Source of the DNA: Heracleum sosnowskyi
Lineage: Eukaryota; Streptophyta; Magnoliopsida; Apiales; Apiaceae
NCBI GenBank assembly: GCA_030848705.1
Contig: CM061235.1
Location: 135,105,228-135,169,227, forward strand
Direction: 5' to 3'
Length of the DNA: 64,000 nt
The notes beneath the pieces were generated by a model, which saw only the letters and a program-made list of their open reading frames with translations, was not told the DNA's origin and did no database searches. The first letter of the stretch is position 1, and each line of letters starts with the position of its first letter. Positions 51,972-61,049 of the stretch are shown here, one piece after another. The position numbers and the translations under genes are program-made.

Positions 51972-54900
51972 TCAAGGAAACAACTGGGGATACTTCTCTA
52001 ACATCTCACTCTCTAACTCCCAGGTAGACTCTTCTACTTTAGGATTCCTCCACAAAACTCTCACTAACGCTACTGTCTTATTCCTTAGTACTTTCTCCTT
52101 ACGATCCACTATCTGGATTGGTCGTTCTACATACGATAAATCTGCCTGGACCTCTATTGGTTCATACTCTATTACATGATTCGAATCTGGTCGATACCTC
52201 TTAAGCATAGATACATGAAATACATTATGAACGTGCTGCATATGCGGTGGCAACGCCAACTCGTAAGCTACTTCGCCCACTTTCTTCGAAATCTCAAACG
52301 GCCCAACATATCTCGGACTCAACTTCCCTTTCTTTCCAAATCTAACTAATCCTTTCCATGGTGAAACCTTTAGTAACACTTGCTCTCCTCCTTCGAATCC
52401 CACATCCTTTCTGGCTAGATCCGCATACTTCTTCTGTCGGTCTTGAGCTGTTATCAATCTTCTCTGAATCAATTGAACCACTTCTTTTGTCCGTTGTACT
52501 AGTTCTGGTCCTATCATTTTCCGTTCACCAACTTCTTCCCAATATACTGGAGATCGACACTTTCGTCCATACAAAGCTTCGTACGGTGGCATTCCGATGC
52601 TCGCGTGAAAACTATTATTATATGAGAATTCCACCAATGGTAGATGATCGTCCCAACTGCCTTCAAAATCAAGTGCACACGTCCTAAGCATATCTTCAAT
52701 AGTCTGAATTGTCCTTTCGCTCTGACCGTCCGTCTGCGGATGATAAGCCGTACTCATTCTCAACTCGGTGCCCAAACACTCTTGAAAACTCCTCCAAAAT
52801 CTTGAATTGAATCGAGGGTCTCTATCAGACACTATCGATACTGGAACTCCATGTCGTACTACGATTTCTTTTATGTACATATGAACTAACTTATCCAGCG
52901 AGAATCTCTCGTTAATCGGAAGAAAATGCGCAGATTTCGTCAATCGATCCACGACAACCCAGATGGCATCATGGTTAGCTTTGGTTCTAGGCAATCCTAC
53001 TACAAAGTCCATCGCAATGTGTTCCCACTTCCATTCGGGAATCTCCAATGGTTGAAGTAATCCACTTGGTCTCTGATGTTCCGCCTTAACTCTTTGACAC
53101 GTAAAGCATTTACTTACCCATTCCGCAATCTCTCTCTTCATATCTGGCCACCAAAAGTTCGTCTTTAGATCTCGATACATCTTCGTACTCCCTGGATGAA
53201 TTGAATACTTCGAGTTATGTGCTTCGTGCAGAATCTCACTTTTCAGTTCCGTTACGTTAGGTATCCATATCCGAGAAGCAAATCTCAAGATCCCTTTGTC
53301 GTCCGGTTGGCTACATATTTCCTCACCTGTCATTTTATTCACATCGTCGTTCATAACTTGCTCTTGGCACTTTCGTATCTTCTCCAACAATTCAGGTTGA
53401 AACGTCATGGTATAAATTATTTCCGTAGCGTCCTTCGGATTAATTACTTCGATTTCCAATTTCTCAAATTCCATGTATAATTCTTTGGTCATCATTAGTG
53501 TATTTAATCTCTCTTTTCTGCTCAATGCATCTGCTACCACATTTGCCTTGCCGGGATGATAGTTGATAGAAACGTCGTAGTCCTTGATTAGTTCTAACCA
53601 TCTTCGTTGCCTCATGTTCAGCTCTTTCTGAGTAAAGATATACTTCAAACTTTTGTGATCGGTGTAAATTTCACATCTCTCTCCATACAAGTAGTGTCTC
53701 CATATCTTCAAAGCAAACACAATAGCTGCTAACTCCAAATCGTGTGTAGGGTACTTCTGTTCGTGGGGTCTCAACTGTCTTGACGCATAAGCAATCACCT
53801 TGTCATGTTGCATAAGTACGCATCCTAATCCTTTGTACGACGCATCACTATAGATTACGAAATGACCTTGATCGTCTGGTAACATCAATACTGGTGCCGT
53901 AGTTAGTCTTCTCTTTAACTCTTGGAAGCCTTCTTCGCATTTATCGTTCCATATGAATCGCTCGCTTTTCCTTGTCAGCTTGGTCATTGGAGTAGCTATC
54001 TTCGCAAAATCTTGCACAAATCTCCGGTAGTATCCGGCTAATCCCAAGAAACTTCTGACTTCAGTCGGTGTCCTTGGTCTCTCCCAATCTTTCACTGCCT
54101 CTATCTTTGCTGGGTCCACTTTGATGCCTTCGCTGCTCACCACGTGTCCTAAGAAATGAACTTCTTTCAACCAGAATTCACACTTGGAAAACTTCGCGTA
54201 TAGTCCTTCTTGCCTCAATGTTTCTAACACAATTCGCAACTGGTCTGCATGCTCTTCTTCTGTCCTTGAGTATATCAAGATGTCGTCGATGAATACCACT
54301 ACAAACTTGTCCAAATATCTCTTGAAAATCCTGTTCATTAGATCCATAAAAGCTGCGGGTGCATTCGTTAGTCCAAACGCCATTACTAAAAATTCATAGT
54401 GCCCATACCTTGTTCGAAAGGCTGTCTTTGGTATGTCGTCTGGTCTAATCTTCAATTGGTGATATCCTGACCGTAGGTCGATCTTCGAAAGATGTACCGC
54501 TCCCTTCAGCTGGTCAAACAGATCATCTATTCGAGGTAACGGATACTTGTTCTTAATGGTCAGCTTGTTCAACTCCCGATAGTCTATACACAATCTCATG
54601 CTTCCATCCTTTTTCTTGACAAACAGTACTGGTGCTCCCCACGGTGAAACGCTGGGTCTAATAATTCCTTTTTCTAGCAAATCTTGCAGTTGATCAGCCA
54701 ATTCCTTCATCTCCACTGGTGCCATTCTGTAAGGGGCCTTCGATACTGGCTCCGCGCCCGGTACTAAGTCTATCGCAAATTCAATTTCTCTATCTGGAGG
54801 TAAACCTGGTAATTCTTCTGGAAAAACATCTGGAAACTCATTTACGACTGGAATATCTTCTAACTTAGAAACTTCCTTATCTATATCTATTACATAAGCT

Positions 54901-56600
54901 AGATACGCCTCACAACCTTGCCTTAATAACCTCTTAGCCTGAATCATTGTCAGGAACCTCTTTCTTTGTTTCTCTCCTCTAAATATTATCTCTTTCTTTT
55001 CTAGGGTAATCAAAGTAACCCTCTTATTCTTACAATCAATACTTGCATCATGCTCAGTCAACCAATCCATCCCTAATATCACATCAAATTCACCTAACTT
55101 AAAAGGTAACAAGTCAACATAAAAACGATTTCCCAAAATCTCTATCTCACAACGGGGATAATATGAACTGACCGCGATACGATCCTGATTAGCTATCTCT
55201 ATAGTCAACACTCCACTTAAAGGTCTCATTACGCAATTCAATCTACGAGCAAACGTTTCAGAAATAAAAGACTTCGTCGCTCCCGAATCTATTAACACTT
55301 GTGCAGGAATAGAATTTACTAGAAGTGTACCTGCCACCACGTCGGAATCTCTCACTGCTTCTCCCATTGACATATTGTAGGTCCTGGCTAACGGCTGGAC
55401 GTTAACAACTGGGGGTGCTTCAATTGCCCGAATCATATTGTTCACGGTTGCTGGTGCTCTGCAGTCCTTAATCATGTGACCTGGTTTCTTACACCGATGA
55501 CACACGATGCCCATCTTGCAATCCCGGGAATAATGTCCCTTCTGATTGCATTTAAAGCATGTGATAGTCAATCGATGGCATATCCCTAGATGTCGCTTCC
55601 CGCATGTCTTGCATTCTGGTAGTGGGGGTCTAGAAAGTCCCTGCTGACCGCCGGTTAGTAGACGGTTATCTTGTCCTACGTTTCCGGTGTCTGGTTTCCT
55701 GAAACTTGTATTCCTTCCGTGCTGAAATCCCAGCTTCTTATTTGCTTGCCCTTGAAAACTTCCCTGCTGCTGTCCCTTATCGGGTATCCCTGCTTTCCTT
55801 TTCTTGTTCTCCTTCTCTCTCATGTAAGAATCACTCTCTGCCTCCGCAATCATTGCCTTTTGGACCACCGCTGCATAGGTGTCCAACTCCAATACAGCTA
55901 ACTTACTACGAATCCAAGACCTCAGTCCCTGCTGGAACCTCTTGGCCTTCTTCTTTTCCGTATCCACATAGGTTGGAACAAACCTTGACAACTCCGTAAA
56001 CCTTGTTTCATATTGGGGCACTGTCATGCTTCCCTGCTTTAATTCCAAAAACTTCAATTCCATCTGATCTCTCATATAGTCCGGAAAATATCTTTCCAAA
56101 AACAACTCTGTGAATCTTGCCCACGTAATCAATCCCTCGGGCTCCATAGCCCTACTCGTTTCCCACCAATAACTAGCCTCATTCTTCAGAAAATAGCTTG
56201 CATACTCCGTCTTCTTATCCTCTGTCACCTCTATCAAGGCAAAAGCCTTTTCCATCTCTTTCAACCATGCCTTAGCCTCTACAGGGTCTGCTGATCCTTT
56301 AAATTCTGGAGGTTTTGCTGCCTGGAAAGATTTGAACGTAACTGCCGGTGCTGCTTGCTGGTGCTGTTGTTGATGCTGTTGATGCTGATGTTGCTGATGC
56401 TGATGTTGCTGATGCTGTTGCTGCTGTTCTAAGAGCTGTTGCTGAAATGCACGTTGCTGCTGTGCTAATGCGGCAGTCTGTTGAGTAAGGGTATTTAACA
56501 ACTGGATTACCATCGGGTCCACACGGCCCGTGGGAGGTGTATTTTGTTGACCTTCTTGGTCAGAAGTATCAGTTGAACGGGTTTGTCGTCTAGGAGCCAT
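51972..56600 (-). CDS. Tekay Gag-Pol polyprotein with chromodomain, 1542 aa
   Basis: The start is Gln-rich (43-82, encoded by CAG/CAC-type repeats). Then come Gag (about 85-260), a Cys/His cluster at 330-341, two CCHC knuckles at 348-361 and 367-380, protease D-S-G at 438-440, reverse transcriptase FIDD at 770-773, RNase H with Asp919, and integrase with H1128, H1135, C1165, C1168 and catalytic D1198, D1259, E1295. A chromodomain fills about 1490-1540 (with R-V-L-W-R-N-P-K and ESTWE phrases). The chromodomain should steer integration towards modified histones, as known for chromoviruses. The single ORF has no break. Confidence 0.96.
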   Translation of the reverse strand: MAPRRQTRSTDTSDQEGQQNTPPTGRVDPMVIQLLNTLTQQTAALAQQQRAFQQQLLEQQQQHQQHQHQQHQHQQHQQQHQQAAPAVTFKSFQAAKPPEFKGSADPVEAKAWLKEMEKAFALIEVTEDKKTEYASYFLKNEASYWWETSRAMEPEGLITWARFTELFLERYFPDYMRDQMELKFLELKQGSMTVPQYETRFTELSRFVPTYVDTEKKKAKRFQQGLRSWIRSKLAVLELDTYAAVVQKAMIAEAESDSYMREKENKKRKAGIPDKGQQQGSFQGQANKKLGFQHGRNTSFRKPDTGNVGQDNRLLTGGQQGLSRPPLPECKTCGKRHLGICHRLTITCFKCNQKGHYSRDCKMGIVCHRCKKPGHMIKDCRAPATVNNMIRAIEAPPVVNVQPLARTYNMSMGEAVRDSDVVAGTLLVNSIPAQVLIDSGATKSFISETFARRLNCVMRPLSGVLTIEIANQDRIAVSSYYPRCEIEILGNRFYVDLLPFKLGEFDVILGMDWLTEHDASIDCKNKRVTLITLEKKEIIFRGEKQRKRFLTMIQAKRLLRQGCEAYLAYVIDIDKEVSKLEDIPVVNEFPDVFPEELPGLPPDREIEFAIDLVPGAEPVSKAPYRMAPVEMKELADQLQDLLEKGIIRPSVSPWGAPVLFVKKKDGSMRLCIDYRELNKLTIKNKYPLPRIDDLFDQLKGAVHLSKIDLRSGYHQLKIRPDDIPKTAFRTRYGHYEFLVMAFGLTNAPAAFMDLMNRIFKRYLDKFVVVFIDDILIYSRTEEEHADQLRIVLETLRQEGLYAKFSKCEFWLKEVHFLGHVVSSEGIKVDPAKIEAVKDWERPRTPTEVRSFLGLAGYYRRFVQDFAKIATPMTKLTRKSERFIWNDKCEEGFQELKRRLTTAPVLMLPDDQGHFVIYSDASYKGLGCVLMQHDKVIAYASRQLRPHEQKYPTHDLELAAIVFALKIWRHYLYGERCEIYTDHKSLKYIFTQKELNMRQRRWLELIKDYDVSINYHPGKANVVADALSRKERLNTLMMTKELYMEFEKLEIEVINPKDATEIIYTMTFQPELLEKIRKCQEQVMNDDVNKMTGEEICSQPDDKGILRFASRIWIPNVTELKSEILHEAHNSKYSIHPGSTKMYRDLKTNFWWPDMKREIAEWVSKCFTCQRVKAEHQRPSGLLQPLEIPEWKWEHIAMDFVVGLPRTKANHDAIWVVVDRLTKSAHFLPINERFSLDKLVHMYIKEIVVRHGVPVSIVSDRDPRFNSRFWRSFQECLGTELRMSTAYHPQTDGQSERTIQTIEDMLRTCALDFEGSWDDHLPLVEFSYNNSFHASIGMPPYEALYGRKCRSPVYWEEVGERKMIGPELVQRTKEVVQLIQRRLITAQDRQKKYADLARKDVGFEGGEQVLLKVSPWKGLVRFGKKGKLSPRYVGPFEISKKVGEVAYELALPPHMQHVHNVFHVSMLKRYRPDSNHVIEYEPIEVQADLSYVERPIQIVDRKEKVLRNKTVALVRVLWRNPKVEESTWELESEMLEKYPQLFP

Positions 56601-57018
56601 ATCGCTAATGAATAAACAATAATTGGCTTAATCAAACAGTTCATATAAGAGAAGGAAGGATCACAATTGATATCTCGAAGGTTTACAGATCTTCTCAACG
56701 GTGTATGGATACACTCGTTGCAATAAGTAGAATAACAGTTATGATGCTGGAAATGAATGACAGGGGAATAAATACAGTTCTATAAAAGAGGTTTATCATA
56801 TATATATAGATAGAGTTAGTACAAGCGTAGAACGCTTCAAAAGAAAATATATCATGGCTGAACCATAACTGCCGACCAGCAATACAACAACAAAAATGCA
56901 ACAACAACCCGAGGCGTTCCTATAAGCCCGGTGCACTGCTGATTCTACTATATGCATCTATATACTAACTATCTAGAACCATACATCCATGTCACATCTG
57001 TCTACTACCGATACCTGC

Positions 57019-57570
57019 TCACAGATCACCTGCTCCTGGCGGCCATAACGGGGGTCCTGAAACCTCTGCAATCTCACTCATCGCATAATCCAAAATCTGT
57101 CTCATCCCTGCTACTGTCTCTCCCTCTCGACTAGAAGCTAATCCATGCAATCGAGTCTCAACCAAAGTCCTCGTAACCCTAAACCTCAGCTGAATGTCTC
57201 TCATCTGATCTCTAAGTCTGTCTCTCTCTCTGACAGCGGCTGCCTCGATCGAACGAATCCTACCCATCTCCATAACCTGTCCATAAAGGAAATCCTTCTC
57301 TCTTCTCACCCTCTGATACACATGGTGTGGAACTGGTGGCTCACCTAACTGATACAAAGGCCCACAAACTGATGCCTGAGACGCTGGTGCTGGGGCTACT
57401 TGCCGGAGTGGAATAGGACAAGGTATCTGATCTCTCCTGACTACTGGGCCCTGATGCCTAGGCTGATATCGCACTGGCCGAGACGGTCCTGCTCTCTCAA
57501 CGGGTGTAGGTATCTCTGATATCGTATCCTCGGAAGGGTCTGAGTCTGAACTAGAACTAGGGGGCTGCAA
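57019..57570 (-). CDS. Extra 183-codon ORF upstream of gag in the Tekay element
   Basis: It lies between the PBS and gag on the same strand. It has no ATG: the frame opens with TTGCAG directly after a TAA, which looks like an intron acceptor. The product is Pro/Ser-rich at first (about 1-75), then has an Arg/Glu-rich helical stretch (about 85-135) likely to form a coiled coil. A leader exon would have to come from the 140 bp between the PBS and 57570 or from the LTR. No family recognised. It could also be a non-coding leader that happens to be open. Confidence 0.5.
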   Translation of the reverse strand: MQPPSSSSDSDPSEDTISEIPTPVERAGPSRPVRYQPRHQGPVVRRDQIPCPIPLRQVAPAPASQASVCGPLYQLGEPPVPHHVYQRVRREKDFLYGQVMEMGRIRSIEAAAVRERDRLRDQMRDIQLRFRVTRTLVETRLHGLASSREGETVAGMRQILDYAMSEIAEVSGPPLWPPGAGDL

Positions 57571-57699
57571 TTATAACCACATTTAATTACTACGCGTAAT
57601 ATCCCTAGTTGACCTCCTAATATCCTTACGTGACTTCCTAACTCTCTATGTTATCCTGGACCCTAAGTCCTAACTTGTTTCAAATGCCATAACCTGTTT

Positions 57700-57710
57700 C
57701 TCTGATACCA
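57700..57710 (-). other. Primer binding site of the Tekay-type element
   Basis: TGGTATCAGAG on minus, then A where initiator Met tRNA would call for C, so 11 of 12 bases match. Two bases separate it from the LTR. Confidence 0.85.
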
Positions 57711-57712
57711 AC

Positions 57713-60700
57713 TGTGACGCCCTCCAAACCCGGGGTACAGATTTGAGGAGTCATCCGACCAACGGAACACTATTTAACACATGCATAATATATATATAAA
57801 GACACAATTACCCCTTGACCAAGACCGCATCCAGATTATGGCAATGAACACAAGCTACTACAATCTTTTATTATTACAAACCAGTTTTATCAGAGTTATT
57901 ACATCACAACTAAAGTTCAAAGCTAGACATTAAATCTAGAAAAGCAAAACAACAACTACCCTGCCAATAACAGTGACTCGAGGGGCTCTCCTGACTGTTG
58001 GTGAACTATCGGTCACGCTATGCCAACTCATACTCTCGCTTCACTGGAATAGGGTTAGAAAACAACAAGCAAGAGTGAGCCAAAATTGCTCAGCAAACAT
58101 CAATGAATCATTTCTATCACGGTTGTAAGGATATGAATTTAAGATATCAGAATCAACAATATTTAGCTAACACATGCTTTGTATCAATAATGATTGAAGT
58201 AAAGAATTAGAATTTGGCTTATACATTTTATTCAAATCAAAGGTTGTGCTGCTGGCCAGCCACGCATCAACCCCGGACTAGCTCATGTCATAGTCCTCTA
58301 CTGGATCCCAGGCCAATCTGGGCCTTAAGTTACTTCGACCAATTACTGGTCCATTTTTAAAAACACATGCCAATTCTATAATAGGGTATAAACAATAACA
58401 TGCTCAATAAGATAAACTGAATGTATAGTAATTGCAAAAGAGCTTCAACTGTTCAGTATCAACGAAGATCGAGAAAGGATCATGGAGTAGTTTCAAGATG
58501 GAAATCAAACAATCAAAGGTTGTCAATGATAATCAAAGGATGATAAATAGCAACAATAGGTGGTAAACAATAATCAAGTAAATTGGAACTAAGGGTTTCC
58601 GATGCAGATCAAATCAAAGAATCAAGAATTTCTAAGGAAATGGAATCAGTTGTCCAAATGCGGTTAAAAGATGGATAATTTGAATTGTTCTGGGGATAAC
58701 GGTATTCAAGTAATCAAGACAATAATAATTTTATCACAAGTAAAGGCACAGATACTTGCCTGGTCTAAGCTGCTGTCGGATCGACTCTGCTCACTCTACT
58801 TTCCCCTTTCCCTTGCTCCGGGAACTCGATTCTATAATTTAAACAACTCATCACAATAAGTCTAACTATGCTCGTTCTACTCTCGACACTTATTCAATCA
58901 ATAATCGCATTTAAACAAGTAACCGGTTACGTATCGGACGTCCGGTATAATTTACGATATTTAAAACTCAGATATTTGCCCTAGCACGGGCATATACAGA
59001 CTATAAAACACGACACACAATTAATATGAACCATATAGCACTTATAAACATTTTTAAAACATCATACGGAACTCATTTGAATTTTTAATAAGCCATTACT
59101 AATTTTTAAATCAAAAATCGGATTTTTAAATCCAATATAAACATTTAAATGAAAATAAATCAATTAATAAAATTAATTGACACTCTTTAAATACTCAAAC
59201 TATTTTTAAATAAATAAATAGGCTTGAAAATAATTAAACTGAATTTTTAATTAATTAAATCTAATTAATAATTAATTTTTAAGAATTAATTGATTAAAAG
59301 AATTAACCAATTAATTAATAAATTAATTATTAATTAAAAATAATTAAAATAATTAAGTTTAATCAATTTTCGGATTTAAAATAATAAATATAATTTATCA
59401 GAATTTTTCTGATATAAAAATATATTTTTAAAATAAAAATATGAATTTTTAAAGTTTTTAAACTATTTTCGAATTAAATTTAAAAATAAAATTCAAAAAC
59501 AGTTTTCTGAAAATGAATTAGGGTTTTGAAGATTGAAACCGGGTCGAAAAATCGGGTAAACGGGTCGGGAAGAACGAATCCGGGTCACCAAGAACAACCC
59601 GCCGGAATCTGGGTTTTCCAGAATCCGGCCGGCGTCCGGTGGCCGGACTTCGCCGTTTCCGATCAAAACCAAACCAAACTATAGGGCTTTTGTTCGCTTT
59701 TGCAAGACAAACACAACCCACATACACACACATCTGTCCCATGCCGGAATCGTGCCCAGAATTCATTCAAAGAACTCGCCGGCGACGACCTCGGCCGGAA
59801 ACCCGATCTACTTAAATCCTACATGAAACTCAAAGATTAATATACCAAAATGAAGCTTATAACTCATACAATAAAAGCCCTTTACCAAAAACAATGTCAG
59901 ATCAATATCAAGAACGTACGAATTGAAAGAAGAAATCGGGTCAAAACCCGAAAATCAAACCCGACTAAATCGAACATAAACATGAAATTAAAGCATGGAT
60001 TCTTGCTAATTAGAACCCTAGGAACATGTTAGAAGCAACCAATTGAACGGAGAATCAACAGAATGAAAATCCCCAAATCGAATCAAGAACCCTAATTTTA
60101 ATTCGAAACTTGTAAAATCAATATAAAATCGAATACTTACCAGATGATGATGAGGTTGGAAGATTCTGAAACTAGATTTTTGGGGCTTTGATTTGAGTAT
60201 AAGAACTTCAGATTTGGACTTCAATAACCCTTAGAACGAATTGATTGAAGATCAAGAACACAAAATAATTATTTGGGAATTTCGGATTTCTTGAGTAATT
60301 TCTGAAGAATTGCTAGGGTTATGAAGTCTGATTGATCATTTTATATTTTTGGAAAAATAATACCCCAAATAACATTTTTGGATCGATATTGATTCGTTAG
60401 ATCGTTTAAAAACCCTAATTAGGTCAAAAACACGTTTTACGAAAAGTAAGGGGTTAAAAAGGTTGATGATTATCCAAATTGATATATATCATTATATAAC
60501 TAATGCTCAAGAATACTAGGGCTATAACAACTTCAATATTGATATAGAACGATAAATCCGTCCCCTTAAGCAATTAGGGTTCGGAACGATTTTTCCTTTT
60601 TCGGATCAAAAATTGAAATTAATTTGCAGAATCAAATAGGTAGGGTTAAATAGAATCCCATAACCCTTTCGATAACGATTCGAATACGAAAGACGAAGAA

Positions 60701-60922
60701 TTAAAAATGAATGTACGAAATTTCAACGGGCTCTTGAATTATCAAAACGGCTCAAATTTGAAGAAAATTCCAAATGACGAAATTTTTGAAAGGGGCTTCC
60801 GACTCACCATTTAGCACATAATCACACACTAAATATCATATAATAATATTCCAATATTCCAAAATAAATATTTTAGATTAAATATATCATTTAATCAAAT
60901 AATAAAATTCACGGATATTACA
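57713..60922 (-). repeat. 5' LTR of the Tekay-type element
   Basis: Copy of 48723-51932 with one difference noticed. It should hold the promoter of the genomic RNA. Confidence 0.95.
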
Positions 60923-60927
60923 GCTAC

Positions 60928-61032
60928 TCAACCACTTGTGGTTCAACCACTTCTAGTCTAGTCTAAGGCTATATACAAACAGTTGTCAATGTAAACACAT
61001 GATAATGTCAAAATAGTAATAATGTTTTAACA
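60928..61032 (-). repeat. 3' LTR of the decayed copia element, inner part
   Basis: Ends TGTTTTAACA on the plus strand (minus start TGTTAAAACATT). A G-rich polypurine tract on minus (61033-61050, a long run of C on plus) follows immediately, marking it as the 3' LTR. Confidence 0.85.
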
Positions 61033-61049
61033 CCGCCCCCCCCCCCCCC

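Larger units (their letters stand above)
48723..60922 (-). mobile_element. Tekay-type chromovirus (Ty3/gypsy), 12.2 kb, complete
   Basis: The 3210-bp LTRs at 48723-51932 and 57713-60922 have the same length. I found only one difference (C at 49008, T at 57998). The target duplication GCTAC is at 48718-48722 and 60923-60927. The PBS (TGGTATCAGAG on minus) is at 57700-57710 and a GGGGGGAAGGA polypurine tract at 51933-51945. Inside are an intact Gag-Pol with C-terminal chromodomain and an extra ORF before gag. Very long LTRs plus a chromodomain fit the Tekay/Del group. It was inserted in the LTR of a copia element. Confidence 0.96.
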
